Shown: positions 45,900 through 58,124, counted from the first letter of the stretch. The stretch: 64,000 nt of DNA from Isoetes taiwanensis (GCA_021234155.1 JAJEKV010000014.1:14370494-14434493); one strand, 5' to 3'. The notes: generated from the letters alone by a model not told the origin. Translations and numbers: made by a program.

Positions 45900-48090
45900 G
45901 CATGCAATTGTCCTTTTTTTTTTTTCCTTTTTTTCCTTCTGGAAAAAGCAGAGCTAGAGCTCCAAAATATGAACAGAGCTCCAACTATGGCTTTTTACCA
46001 GGGTGTTCAATTAATCTATGGCTTTGAACCATGAATCGATTGTAGAAGCTCTCAAAATGCAAATCAATAAAACATTCTCAAAGTTATGATGAAAAAAACT
46101 ATGGCAATATCTGAGTTGAAACTCTAAAGCAGCCATGAGGAACAAGCAAGAATAAAATCACTTAAGAGCTCTTGGCCACCGACAAGGCTTAGAAATACTA
46201 GATTTGGAACATTGAAGAAAGAAGGAACATCATGTTGTAATTGGACCTATGTTTGTACCTTTCCCTCGTTTGAACCCATAGTGTGCAATCTTGTGTTTTA
46301 GTGCCCCAAGAATAGATAGTGTGCAAAGGGATGTCATCTTTTAATAATGCAAGATGAACACCATGTGTGTAGAGGTGATCTGTGATGTTAAGTCTAGGTT
46401 GTTGGACCCATAAGGACATATGGATTTGTGCAATTCTAGTATGTTCAAGAAAATGATTCTGGTCTTCGTGAAAGATGAAGATCAATTTAGTTCAATTCGA
46501 TTCAATTCTATTGTGGTGCAACTCTAGTGTAGATATATTGGCTCGCTTTGTATTCAAGCCTGAATAGGCTTGATTAAAGGCGAGCTTATCAATATTTCTA
46601 CTCAAGTTAAAGAAGTAGCACACTTTATGCATATAATATGGGAATTGAATTGTTTCTTTATAAAGGCTGAGTTGTTAAAGTTATGCAAGTGCTGGAAGCA
46701 TGCAATCTAAGATATTGGATGGTTGAGAATGAGAAATTTCAATTTTTGTCTACAAATTTTCTTGGCTTTTTATCTTCTGCATAGAAATGTGGCATTTTCC
46801 TCACGAAATTGCACTAATTAGAGCATGTATTATAACAGTTATACTGAAATGATGGATCAAATAATATCTTGCCTTGCCAGATCTTTATAATGGTGACCTC
46901 TAATGTAGAAATGTGCCTTGCATACCTCATTAAACTTGGAGTTCTCCTAATCGCATTGATTGGCGAAAAATATACTAGATATAACTTCTATGTTCAGATA
47001 TATTGGGATCAATATATTGAGAAACTTGAATGCATTTCCTAGCATTCTATTTAGTGTTTGCACATAATGGCTGTTAGAAGTTTTCTTAGCAAGTCAGGCC
47101 TTATGAGTTGCACAAATATTACAAATAATCTAGACATGATGTAGTTTTATAACATGTCATCTCTTAGCTTTGCTTGTCAAAACCTAATTATTTCTAAATG
47201 GTGACTCCATAGCAATTATAATACAAATATATAATTTAGATATTTACTAATTAATACTCGAAACTATGCTCAAAATCAGTTGCAAAAATAAGCATTATTG
47301 ATTATTATTAACAAGAATGGCAAATAACTATGTGCAAAAACCATAACACACTTGTAAAATCAAACATGGTTTTTGAGTCAGCTAAGAAAATTGGAGAGCA
47401 TAACAACTGTGTTAAAAAAATTTACACGATAATGATAACTAGTATATGAAATCATCCTAAATTATAATATTACAACATATGCTTAAAAAGCATCAATTAG
47501 TAATAATTTCAAGAAACTAGTATAAGATATAAAATTAGGATAAGAACTATGGTCAAACTTACATTGATTTTACAAAAGCATAGAAGGTACATGGTTTTTA
47601 TTGTTATTATGAATTGTTACGTTTATAGCGGTTTTAGTAGTGATTGCAAGTTAATTTTTGAGGGCCTTGTGAGATCCTCCTTTTCATATTTTGGCTTCTT
47701 CGTTTTAGATTGTTTGATGCGGAGAGGAAATGATGATAGTAAAAATCCATATTTGTGCCTTTGCACCAGTAGAATCAAAATCTGCCATGTTTGACATGCT
47801 ACGGTATGCTTTGCTTTTATCTTCATTTTTCACCATGAAGGGAAAGGATTTACTGAGTATAGTTATTCTCCTGAGTGAATTTTGAAACCCTAACATTGAC
47901 ATTTATTCATGTAATTTGTGAAGAAAAATCAAGTTGTGTTCTAGAGGATTGCTTTTTTTGTTAAGAAGTAAGTTGTATCTTGATAAGCATTAGTCCAACA
48001 CTATCAATGACTATGCCAGCAACTTTAAGGGATATGCAAAACATATAAATTTAGAAGAGCAAATAACTGCCTTATCTGCAGCTATCTCCA
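45900..48090. other. gene-free AT-rich stretch
   Basis: It contains T-tracts near 45915 and no recognisable coding sequence. The small frame at 47549-47794 shows no known motif. Confidence 0.3.
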
Positions 48091-48097
48091 AGGACCT

Positions 48098-49460
48098 TCA
48101 AATGACATCAATAAGCTGATGGAATTGGCCACTTTGAATGGAGATAGACCTTCGCAATATCCCCTTTTTTAGAATCGACACCTTGAGGCGTTTAATGGCC
48201 TCATCACAATCAACATGGTCTACCACATCGAGGTGATCATCAACAAACATCAAATTATCATGCCACTGAATAGAACGAGGCGGGATAGCCTCGTGAGATG
48301 ACATAACAGACTTCTTCCTTGCCGCCTTCTTCCAATTGACCGGCCGCCATGACTCTTTTTGCACAATGTAAGATTAGGACCATCGCCTATAACAACCTCG
48401 TAAACATGAGAGGAAGAAGCATCAACATGGAGAGAAGATTGAACTACGTGTGATGGCGCTAAAGACGCATTAATCGCCGGAACCGGAATTAGAGGATGAG
48501 GACCGCAACACAACTAGTAAAGGTTGATCATGAATAGATGAAGAAGTAACAACGGAGCTTGAGCCCCGAGAAGACGGTTGAACAGATGCCTGAAATGCAC
48601 GAGTGCCTCGACGAAAGCTAGCAAAAGCCTCCTTGTCAGGAAACAGACGGGCTAATTCTGGACCATTCAAAAGCTTAAGATCCAACTTCTTATACTAAGG
48701 CCCACTTTTCACTACTATACAATCTGGTAAAGCTGAATCCACTGGCATTGAGACACAAATCCTCGGACCGTTCATGATGGAATGTGAGATATGAACCCCA
48801 AGACCAGTTGCAATTGCAACTAGAAATTGATGGGCCATTAGATCAGGAGGCAGATTAGATATCGAGAACCAACAAGGCATCTTTAACGCGCGAACCATAT
48901 CTGGTGTAAAACCAGGAGAGTAATACTGATACATCATATATTCCCCACCAAGTGGATCAATCCCTCTTGATACCAAAGAGTCCACTGCATCACTACTTTC
49001 AAACATAATAAGAACAAAGTTTTTCACCAACAACTTGATGGACTGAAAAGGAGGAAGCTGAAGGCATCTCAAAAGCCGAGATAACCAAATACGGAACCGA
49101 GAAAAATCCAAATAGCCGCCAGTAAAATAACCAAGGACTGCACAGGTTCTCAGCACACTTAATATGAGCTTGATGGTCCACCTCAACCACAGGAATACTA
49201 GAAGCTGCCACTACATCCTGACAGTCAGACTGGTAAAATATATCATCTGGAGGCAATTGTTATTGAAGCTGAGTCTGTCGAGCTTTCAATGTGTCCAAGA
49301 TTGCTGGATAACTCATCCTTATTCCCTTCGAGACAACACCGTGAAAGTTTTGCTACCCTTGCCTTTCTAGATGCACTAGATATATCTTTACAAAGCCAAT
49401 CACTAAATCTTTGATATGAAACTTTTGCAAATGTAATCAGATGACTTCTAAGCACTATCA
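48098..49460 (-). pseudogene. LINE ORF1 (gag-like, DUF4283-type) remnant
   Basis: From about 49260 downwards, after fragments in other frames, a 163-codon frame contains DSLVSRGIDPLGGEYMMYQY, then MPCWFSISNLPPDLMAHQFL and ATGLGVHISHSIMNGPRICV. This is the pattern of plant LINE ORF1 proteins (WV.I.gLP..., ia..lG..l.., aR.CV.vd). A Ser-rich segment follows (48685-48470), then a basic tail. The Cys-rich knuckle is not seen. Its strand agrees with the ORF2 remnant at 43.7-45.0 kb. About 3 kb of unrelated DNA separates them, so they need not be the same insertion. Confidence 0.7.
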
Positions 49461-49708
49461 TTTGCTGGGCTGAGCACCTACATCAATCATAAATCAATCA
49501 TGATTGGAGATGGGCGCTTCGTGGAGTGTGGCTTTAGGGTTGCCCCGTCTGCTTTTGTAACTTGAGCATCGGGACTCCGCCGATGATCTTTAGTTCGTTG
49601 GAAAGCTTATTCTGAGAGCTTTCTATCAGTATAAATTTTATTATGGTTTGTTATCAGATTGGTGGCCGGATTTGGGCCTGTGTGATTTCGGCCACTTTTA
49701 GTAGAGAT

Positions 49709-50000
49709 GGGGAAGACAGATAGTGCTCCGGCTTCTAAGGTCGCAAAGAAAAACAAAATGGAAGCTACCGCCGACCAGGATACGTGGTCCCCGGATACAA
49801 AGGCAAAAAGAGGTAAATAATTCAGTTGAAAGTTCTTTGCCATCGTTGGTGATTGCTCCAGGGGGTCTTGAAGAAAGGGATTTTCCTCCCTTGCAAGGCG
49901 CTGCGAGTAAGGGAGTGGAAGTTAATGGGAATTTGCATCAAACAGGTACAGAATCTAGAACAACTTTTAGTCAGCATTGCTAAAGTTTAGAACAATTTTT
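49709..50000 (+). pseudogene. start of a plus-strand LINE ORF1-like gene
   Basis: MGKTDSAPASKVAKKNKMEA begins at 49709. After one frame change it continues VNNSVESSLPSLVIAPGGLE, then ERDFPPLQGAASKGVEVNG, a basic, low-complexity N-terminus followed by a FPPLQ-like motif common in plant LINE ORF1 proteins. It lies back to back with the minus-strand ORF1 remnant at 48.1-49.46 kb. Sequence to 50350 is further broken, with GRDFVGSRSFKAMGRIHFPL. Confidence 0.4.
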
Positions 50001-50466
50001 AGTCGCAATCATTTATCACAGAAACTTGATTTTGCAACTGTTCATGCCTATCTAGATTCATGGTGTGTATCTACTTACCCTTTCCTCTTTTTGGTCATCG
50101 CGATTTTGAGGCTAATCACCTTAGTGAATATAGTTACTTTTACTTTAGAGTTTTTTATATGTTGTATTGCCTACATATTTCACACAGTACAAAGGTTCTT
50201 CGGCACAGGGCGGGACTTTGTCGGATCTCGTTCCTTCAAAGCAATGGGTCGGATACATTTTCCTCTATACAAAGCAAAGCTCCACGATCTGGTTCTTATA
50301 AGGGAAATTTTCCTTACACAGCGAAGCTCCATAGATTGAGCTCGAAATGGCCCGAATAAGAGGAGTGGCCCGAATAAGGCCTAAATAACGCTTGGAAAAT
50401 TGCGAGATAGAGTAGGAGCCCTGATCTGAAGAGCTCTTTAGTTTTTTTTACCGGCTAAATTTGAGG

Positions 50467-50585
50467 GTCCCCTTGCATTACGTAGGGGAAAATTCCCCTC
50501 GAGGTGTTTTCAGAATGTAACTGTGGGGAGGCTTAATCGCAAGGGGCTACCTCATGATTACACTCAAAAACCCTCGAGGGGAATT
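50467..50585. repeat. interleaved inverted repeats
   Basis: AATTCCCCTCGAGGTGTTTT (50491-50520) pairs with ..AAAACCCTCGAGGGGAATT (50558-50585). The CCCCTTGCATTA before it (50469-50480) pairs with TAATCGCAAGGGG (50534-50546). The order is left1-left2-right1-right2. Confidence 0.65.
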
Positions 50586-50869
50586 GTCTCTTATACGTAT
50601 ATGCCTTTAACCTTTGGACCTCTGCCTCCAACGCTGTAAAATATCAAACGTGGGCATGTTTAAGCCAGCTCTGTCAGACGTGGGCATGTTTGGTCTCCTG
50701 GATCGGCACCCCAAAACATTCTGGAGAAGGGTCTTGAGCAAGACTGCACAGCCCACAGGGAACATCACCTTGGAGCAATAGGGTACAAGATTTTTGTAAT
50801 GCCTTTACTTAATTCGGGGCGGATGCAACCCCCTCACAGATAGACATGGCTCGGGTCATCACGAAGGGG

Positions 50870-51375
50870 ATGTCATCATGGGCCTACAACGCCTAGCTAA
50901 TGGGAAGGCATCGATATAGATGGCGTGCGTAACTTCCGGAAATGGGCTAGGCCTCCACCGGGTGCCTTGTTCTCTGGCGTTATTCAACAAAGCATTGCAA
51001 GAAGGCTTCCCTCCACAGTGGACCACTAGTAGAGTTGTGCCCATATACAAGGCAGGGGACCCTTAATGCCCCGCCAACTATCGTACTATTATGGCCAGCT
51101 CCCTCTTTGCAAAACTGTTGGTTGGCATCCTTGAGCAGCGGCTGACAATATGGGCAGAGGAGGCAGATGTGCGAGCTCTCACACAGGCAGGTTTTCGGCC
51201 CAGGCATTTCACCATTGATCATATCTTCACTCTGCGCACATTGATTGAGGATAGCAGGAATCACCGACAAAACTTGTACTGTTGTTTCGTAGATTTCGCA
51301 AAAGCTTTTGGCACAGTGCCCTGGGACAGGTTATGGGACAGACTGCGGCAGCTGGGGAATCTTTGGAGATATTCC
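50870..51375 (+). pseudogene. non-LTR reverse transcriptase fragment
   Basis: ALFNKALQEGFPPQWTTSRV, then VPIYKAGDP and PANYRTIMASSLFAKL lead into ILEQRLTIWAEEADVRALTQ, AGFRPRHFTIDHIFTLRTLI and CCFVDFAKAFGTVPWDRLW. These correspond to the fingers and palm of LINE reverse transcriptases, including VDFxKAFD (motif A), where the catalytic Asp is kept in VDF but FD is FG. Motif C (YADD) is missing because the fragment ends at about 51375. It is a different LINE lineage from the one at 43.7 kb. Confidence 0.85.
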
Positions 51376-51429
51376 GAGGAAATCGTCCTAAATAAATGAC
51401 AATGAGTTGTTTGAGGCTTTTCGGGAAGA

Positions 51430-52560
51430 GTCTTGTTATGACGACGCACATAGGTTAGTATGTTGATAAACTAAAACTCTTACATCTGTGCACATAGGTT
51501 AGTATGTTAAACTAAAACTCTGTGATGCGTGGCTATGGCAAGGGATGGTTAGACGTTTTGAGAAAAACGAATACTAATACTAGGCCTACTCGCATGATGG
51601 AATAGTCTTTTGCATAGCCTGCAAATAGAAAACTAACATGCAAATTGGTTACGAGGGCATTTCAGAGAGAAAAGTGCAGTAAATTATAAGGATACTTGAT
51701 CAACTCTCATGTTCTACCCTTGTCTACTAACTACATTTTTGGCACATCTTTGCAGTGATGAAATTTTGATTTCCTCGTGAAAGTCCTGAAAGTTTTGCAG
51801 ATAAGAGAGACATTACAGTACACTCCATGTTTTTCCATTTCTGTTTAGCACTTCCTTAGGACGTCGCTAAATGTCATTTTGCATAACTAATATACCTGCA
51901 TTAAATAAAAAAACACGTCTTCATGATCCAGCTGAAAGCTTTATTACACTCCGTCCATAAGATTTGAGAGGAGTTTTGGGACTTGTTATTTGAAATTCAA
52001 TTTCTAAGTTGTTATTGGCAATAACCATCAAACCAAGCAACTTCATTGAGAAATCCAGTGCCATTCTTTCTGCCACATTGTTGATCTCCAAGCTGTGCAA
52101 TTATGATACTTTTGCTCCTTGTCATTCTTTGTATTGAGTAGCTTGAAGCTAGTTTCCGATTGCGATGATAGCATGAAAGATTACCAGTTTATTACTATTA
52201 AAAAAATCAGCTTCAATTCATAATCAGCTTAGGAAAGACAATTCACAGTCCACTTTACAGGAGCTTTCCAAACATGGAATCAATTGGTTCATAAGTTTGT
52301 CATGTTTAAATTTCAATAGTGCTGCAAGATATTTCCAACTATATAATGTTTATCACTGGCTCATAGATCTTTTCTATGATTTTCAGGTTAGAATAGACAG
52401 CAATTTGAGGAGTCTGCTGAAAGGTATCAAGGAAACACAAGAATTACAGCATCATTTAAAAGCATATGCAGATTTCATTAGAAACTGTACATATAAAACA
52501 AAATTGCAATGTAGTACATGCTTTTGACAAAATGCATGAAAAGATTGCAATATAAAAGAC
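51430..52560. other. gene-free AT-rich stretch
   Basis: A duplicated CACATAGGTTAGTATGTT..AAACTAAAACTCT word lies at 51448 and 51492. No gene was recognised. Confidence 0.3.
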
Positions 52561-53778
52561 CTACATGTGCGGAAAGTTTATCTTATGAGACAATTCCAGA
52601 ATTTCTCTCCTTGCACTGAGAAGAGCTTCTGTAGACTTGCACAACTCCCTCGTCTGATCTTCATACTTTCTCACCAATATTTTCAACTTTTCATCTTTGT
52701 GTTCATAAATTATTTGTAACTTCTTCAGCTTCTCATCTTTCTCTTTACACATTTCTTCTAGCTTTAACAATTTACTGTCCTTCTCAGTTCTTTCAGAGAA
52801 TGCATCTCTTTGTACAACAGGACTTGGAGATTTCTTGAGCAAATATTGAAAGGGCTTCGTAGACAATATTTTACAATCACTATCATCTGCCAAATCTGGT
52901 GCACTTTTAGTTCGTGGGCGCTTTAGTTTTGAAGTTCTAGTTTCCGCTTCAGATTCATCATCGCTACTAATACAAGTAAAAGGGCGTGCAGCAGAAAAGT
53001 TTTCCACAAGAAAATTTTCCTTTTCAGAGCTGCTTTGCCCTCGTTTTACAGTCTCAAAACTGCTACGTTCTTCTGGTTTTACAGATACAGGGTGAACCAA
53101 AATGCTCTGTTTTCGCTCTGATTTCAAAGAAATGCTTGCTTTCCCTAAAAATGACTGTGCGCTATACTCCAAAATCATACTCAAGTAATGAGCGTACTTA
53201 CATTCGAATGATTTACCCTCCTTGATAGCTTTCATTTCGTCCTGCATTTTGCCACAGAGATATGCAGACCAGTTAAATTTATTGCCTGCGGCTCTGATTC
53301 TAACCCCAGCTAAGCAGAGGGCAGTAGGAAGAATAAGTTTCTGTGATGATTTTACCACTATCCGATCAAATATAAAAGAAAGGAGCTCTTTGAAAGCAGG
53401 ATCCTCTGCTGTTGAAATATCATAACCAGTTGTGCATTTTCGAGCAGCAGTTAGAAAATCAAGGCCCTTAATACAAGGCTCGGGAGCAGAATAAATTTCA
53501 GGAGCAGAATAAATTTCATGCCCTTCACAAGGGAATTTAAGAACATGTGACACTAGCGCCGGAGTAATGTGGACCATTTGGCCATTGATCTTTCCACCGT
53601 ATGCGCCATGGCTTGTTATGAACTGATTCAAGAGCTCTAAATTGAAGGGAGCAATGTGCGTGTTGTATGCTTCCCAAAGGCCGGATTTGTGCATCCAATC
53701 CCTGTTGCTGGGGTCGGCGAGAAGCTTGTAATCTACGGGCTTCATGAGAAAGGGTTGCCAAATCTGCTCCGGCGCCAT
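52561..53778 (-). CDS. hypothetical coiled-coil protein, 405 codons (possible transposon-derived or domesticated gene)
   Basis: This is the longest open frame after the metalloproteinase. The start is taken at MAPEQIWQPFLMKPVDYKLL; 26 codons of open frame extend further upstream. Residues about 1-205 form a globular domain with LLNQFITSHGAYGGKINGQM, VHITPALVSHVLKFP and LILPTALCLAGVRIRAAGNK. This resembles, loosely, the 'putative plant transposon protein' and plant-mobile-type domains (an I.G..V.IT...V..VL.FP core). Then come a Ser/Glu-rich linker with a KLKRPRTK basic run and a C-terminal coiled coil (about 330-405, EMCKEKDEKLKKLQIIYEHK). An 18-bp tandem duplication (about 53489-53524) gives IYSAPE twice in frame. 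No stops or frameshifts occur over 1.2 kb although the neighbours are all decayed. The function is unknown to me. Confidence 0.7.
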   Translation of the reverse strand: MAPEQIWQPFLMKPVDYKLLADPSNRDWMHKSGLWEAYNTHIAPFNLELLNQFITSHGAYGGKINGQMVHITPALVSHVLKFPCEGHEIYSAPEIYSAPEPCIKGLDFLTAARKCTTGYDISTAEDPAFKELLSFIFDRIVVKSSQKLILPTALCLAGVRIRAAGNKFNWSAYLCGKMQDEMKAIKEGKSFECKYAHYLSMILEYSAQSFLGKASISLKSERKQSILVHPVSVKPEERSSFETVKRGQSSSEKENFLVENFSAARPFTCISSDDESEAETRTSKLKRPRTKSAPDLADDSDCKILSTKPFQYLLKKSPSPVVQRDAFSERTEKDSKLLKLEEMCKEKDEKLKKLQIIYEHKDEKLKILVRKYEDQTRELCKSTEALLSARREILELSHKINFPHM

Positions 53779-54204
53779 AGCTGGTGTGCTTGGCTTCCCT
53801 CTTTTCTTTTGTTTTTTGGTACAGTTGTTTGGTTGGAGCAAAATCATCAAGCTCACGATCGTATTTCGTAAATAAGGGATGCCACGTATGATGTACCTCT
53901 ATTGTCACCTCCAATCTAATGGCAGCATCTTGAATATTGGCTCGTGCTATAACCATACGGGTATATGTATGGACATTCTGGTATATTCGTGATATATTTC
54001 CACAGTGCCATGTTAGCATCACGGGTATATCTATGGCATATTCTAGTATAGCCTATCCGTGTTAACACCATGTAAAACACACTTACGCAAGCGTATGTCT
54101 GGTGAATCACGTGATTCTCTCTTGAGAATCACAGTGATTTTTTGTAGAGAATCATGTCGCACCATGGTTAAAACAGGGGAGCCAATATTAGCACTGCTTA
54201 TGCA

Positions 54205-54965
54205 AGCTAGAATGGTATTTTCATGAGCAGATTATCAAGAAACGACTTCAATCTGATGTTATTGTGGGAAGCACTCTTGTTGATATGTATGCAAAGTGTG
54301 GAAGTTTTGAGAAAGCATGCAAAGTTCTGGATGAATTGCTGAAATGGAATGTAATATCTGTAACTGGAATGATTGACGGATGTGCACAGCATTCGGAAGG
54401 CTTCCTTGCACTGAAATACTATGAAGAAATGCAGGAAAGAGGAATAAAACCAAATAGTTGGTAGCGTCAGTTTAGAATGGGACAGATGTATTCATAAGCA
54501 AGTAATTGAGAGTGGTCATCCCAATATTCCTTTTGGTGCTCCCTTAATCGATATGTATAAAAAACAAGGGAGCTTGAGAGAGGCACGTGAAGTATTTGAC
54601 CAACTGACAGAGTGTGATGTGGCATCCTGGGGTGCAATGGTTGCCCCATATACTCAGCATGATGAATGTTTAAATGCTTTGAGGTGTTTTTGACAAAATG
54701 TTGAAGACTAGGATAAAACCTAGCATGGCCATATTTTCGGGCTGTTTGAAGGCCTGCGGCAACATAGGAGCCATAGACAGGTGTAGATCCATCCACCAGC
54801 AAATCATTGACAATGGAGTGGAAACAAGTGTTTTTCTTGGGAGCATTCTTCTGGATATGTATGCTAAACATGGGAACCTGCAGGAAGCATGCAAAGTTTT
54901 CAGTAACATTTCAGATTTAGATGTCGTATTATGGGGCACTATCTTGATGCGTTGATATGTTCTTT
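54205..54965 (+). pseudogene. decayed PPR gene fragment
   Basis: Motifs in order are VIVGSTLVDMYAKCGSFEKA, KWNVISVTGMIDGCAQHSEG and YYEEMQERGIKPNS. In other frames come CLKACGNIGAIDRCRSIHQQ, SILLDMYAKHGNLQEACKVF and LDVVLWGTIL. Repeat order is that of PLS-class organellar RNA-binding proteins. Frame changes occur near 54465, 54690 and 54955, and both ends are missing. It is shorter than the pseudogene at 6.2 kb. Confidence 0.85.
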
Positions 54966-55099
54966 CAGTCATATAATAATGGGGATTTGAAGGGCTGTGA
55001 GAACATTGGCTTTGATGAAAGTGGCCGAAGCAGCCAGGTACACCTAACATTCTTAGCTTTGGTGTTTTAGCTCTATTTACAAATAACTTTAACAGATGT

Positions 55100-56364
55100 C
55101 CACTTCAGGTTTCCATCATATGTGGCAGTTGTTTTGGTGTCTCAACATGTAAAGGAGACACCTAATCTAGGAGACTTTCCAGTTGAAGCATATAAGTTTG
55201 GATATATGGGCATAGCACCAAAGGCGAAAGAAAATATTCCAAAAGCATCTAGAACATCTCTCCATCGCACCAATTGAGGATGGTGGTGGAAGCCTGTAGT
55301 AGTTATACCTGTTAAAAAAGGAAAACGTTAATCATGTGAGCATTTGTAATCACACCACTATTAGCTAGGTACACTTAACCGAATTAACTGAAACTGACAC
55401 GAAAAAAAAAAAAAAAAAAAAAAATATTGGTTTGAAAAGGTAAAAAAAATTATATCTTGTTACGGTAACTAGTCGAAGTGCAATAGTGAAGTGATTTACT
55501 ATTGGTTAAAGCAATTATATTGTTTAACTAAGAGATGGCATGTGAAGACAAGCTCAATCAATTTGCCTTAATTGTTCGTTAGTGTTGATATAACTTTAAC
55601 TTTAACCTACTTTTAAATATATCTACATAAACATATATACCTGCGTAGAGGATGCAACCAATGATTGCAACCAAAGAGAAGTTACAAACAGTAGAAAAGT
55701 GTGATAGGATTGCAAGTTTTCTTGTCCAAATCATAGGTAATAATTATTACATAGCTGGCCGTCATGGCAATATCCCGTCCCTTGAATGGCTTAAGCTTTA
55801 AGGTACTAAGCTGTGGAATTGCACCATAAGATATATCACCAATGGAAATGAAGAATCCTAATAATGTTGCAGATGTTTCGAAGTAGAAGAGCCAAGATGA
55901 TACTTTATGTCCCCATTTTGGAAATGCAGCATATGAGCTGGCACCCGTTGCATCCATGCTTTTAAGCATCAACGTTGTAGAATGGTAATACAAAAAAACA
56001 ACAATGCCACATGTAAGTACTTCACTAAAACCGCTCTGTGCAATGGCGTATGGCAAAGATAATGTGGCTAAACCTGAAATTTGTAGACAAAGTTATAGTT
56101 AGTCACTATTCATTAAGTTATATATGACTGATCAGTATAATCATTGTAAGTATAATCTTAAGAGAGTCACTTACCCATTAATAAAATAATGATATTTTAA
56201 TATGGTAAACGTTTTTGCTTATGATCCCGCTCACGATTTGCACCATGACTCACGCTTTCTTGTTCTAAAGGAGAAACAATGTTGAGGTCCATAGATTTGT
56301 CAGGAACCGAGGGAGTTGCAATAACTCTTTGCCTATTCTTCAATGTCAATGGTTTTCTCTTCAC
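55100..56364 (-). pseudogene. amino-acid/auxin permease-family (AVT1-like) transporter fragment
   Basis: Exon-like pieces run downwards from 56364. An N-terminal cytosolic piece (KRKPLTLKNRQRVIATPS, 56364-56176) ends at a GTAAGT donor. Then GLATLSLPYAIAQSGFSEVL, VFLYYHSTTLMLKSMDATG and FETSATLLGFFISIGDI (56072-55735) follow an AG acceptor; they correspond to the first three membrane spans of vacuolar AVT1 proteins. Finally VLDAFGIFSFAFGAMPIYPN lies at about 55285-55200, matching the segment before membrane span 7-8. AVT1 proteins exchange amino acids across the tonoplast. Middle and C-terminal spans are missing, and an in-frame stop occurs after 55160. It is a truncated pseudogene or captured fragment. 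A 22-nt poly-A/T tract (55402-55424) sits inside it. Confidence 0.7.
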
Positions 56365-56379
56365 CTGCCAATTTTAATA

Positions 56380-57010
56380 TGTTAATCTTAATCGCAATGC
56401 TACCAAACTAGCCTCTTATTGATGTGTAAGACTATCTACGCTCACTACTTTAACTCATGACTTACTATAAGATAAAATATTTAACCAAGACTTAATGTAT
56501 AAGAGTATTCATACTCAAGACAATTGCATGCAAGGCAAATTCAAAACACGTAAATGTAAGTTGGTTCAAATCCTGTCCACGAATCTGCCACATGACATAC
56601 TTTTTTAACTGAATGTGGACTCCTGGAGGCACTGCTTCCACCTAGAATGTAAGTGTAGTTAACCCCGACCAAAAGTACTTAAAAGTAATGAGTGGAAGAA
56701 GAGGAGGATAACCCTCCTCTTCAGATGATTATGGCAGATAATTACCCTCGAGGTTGGCAGGCCGAGAGATTTATCTGCTATAATCGAGAGGGGAGGGTTG
56801 GCCTCCCTTAAACATTTGGTGGAGGCGATTAACACCATGAATCTGATAATCTCCTCAATCTCAGCTATGGACTTGATAATCACTCGGGAGCGATGGATTA
56901 TCAGAAATAACCGCCCCTGCCAAGATGCTGATTTAACGGTGGAGATTGCTGCGATCGATAATCGCCACGACACCAGATGTTTAAGAATGTCGTTGTTGTC
57001 GACCAAGAAT
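56380..57010. other. non-coding or unassigned stretch
   Basis: 56690-56980 has balanced base composition and open frames on both strands (plus: MASLKHLVEAINTMNLIISS; minus: VKSASWQGRLFLIIHRSRV). I cannot assign either strand to a family; it may be a decayed retroelement. Confidence 0.25.
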
Positions 57011-57013
57011 AAA

Positions 57014-57160
57014 ATATCAAGAAACAGAAAACATTATCCATATAACCCAAGAAAGGAGGACACGAGTCCCTGAAGAACACTCTGAACTCCTATATCAAGA
57101 AACAAGAAAACATTATCCATATAACCCAATAAAGGAGGACAAGAGTCCCTGAAGAACACT
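57014..57160. repeat. ~68-bp tandem duplication
   Basis: ATATCAAGAAACAGAAAACA and ATATCAAGAAACAAGAAAAC start two units (57014-57081 and 57092-57160) that share TTATCCATATAACCCAA and GAGTCCCTGAAGAACACT. Confidence 0.9.
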
Positions 57161-58124
57161 ATGAATTGTGGCAGCGACCGTCTGGTAAGGTGGGTTCACA
57201 AAAAGCCGATGCAAGTTCCTAGATGTAAAGGATGTATAGGACTTTTGTTATGAAGCTTCTTTCTAAATTTGGAACAATGCCAAATATTAGAGCGACTATT
57301 TCGAGGCTCCACCTATTATCTCCAATAAAGTCGAAACAAACAATTTTCTAACCTGTGCATAGATACATTGTTGGACATTACGAGGATGAGGACTAACAAA
57401 AAGTCCAACAACTGATTTGGGTGGCCTGAAATTGATCCAGCATGGCCGAAATAGTTGGATTATAGGCATGGTTTTCGGAAGATAGAATTCGATGATAGAT
57501 TTCAAAAGATCAAAGATAGAATACTAAAGAAGATAGAATTCGATGAAAAATCAAACCTTTTTGAATCAGCTTCGACCTTAGATGTTTGTTATATCATATC
57601 ATGTTAGATGTCATATATCAGAATGTCGGTGGATAATTGAATTTGATATCATCAACTAAGCATTGAAAACTACGGACGATTCTTCCAATATTCGCAAGAA
57701 CAAAAGACATATGTCCTTGTACTCCCAACCGTAAGTATCATGAGAATAGAACATGAAAATAATAGACAGGAACAGGGTCAATAATGCAGATAAGATGAGA
57801 TGCACATGCTCCAGAGTGCAAAAACAGAACCACCAAAGGGCAAACATAGGATGCAAACACCATAGCCATGGCTGGAAATGCCAAGTCAAGTACAGAAATG
57901 CCTGAAATGCAAAGCCAAGGCTGGAATCAATCAAGAACGGGCTAAATTTTAAGGTGGACAAAATTTCGTATGAAGTAAAACGTACCTGTGATTAGTCATA
58001 TTTAAAGTAGGATTTGCATTTTGATCTTGCCTCCACCCCCCAACTCTTGATTGGGGTCTGTTGCCACCTACTTCGTTCGCCAACCGTAATGGTAAGTACT
58101 AAGTTCAAAGAGCGATTAATCGCG

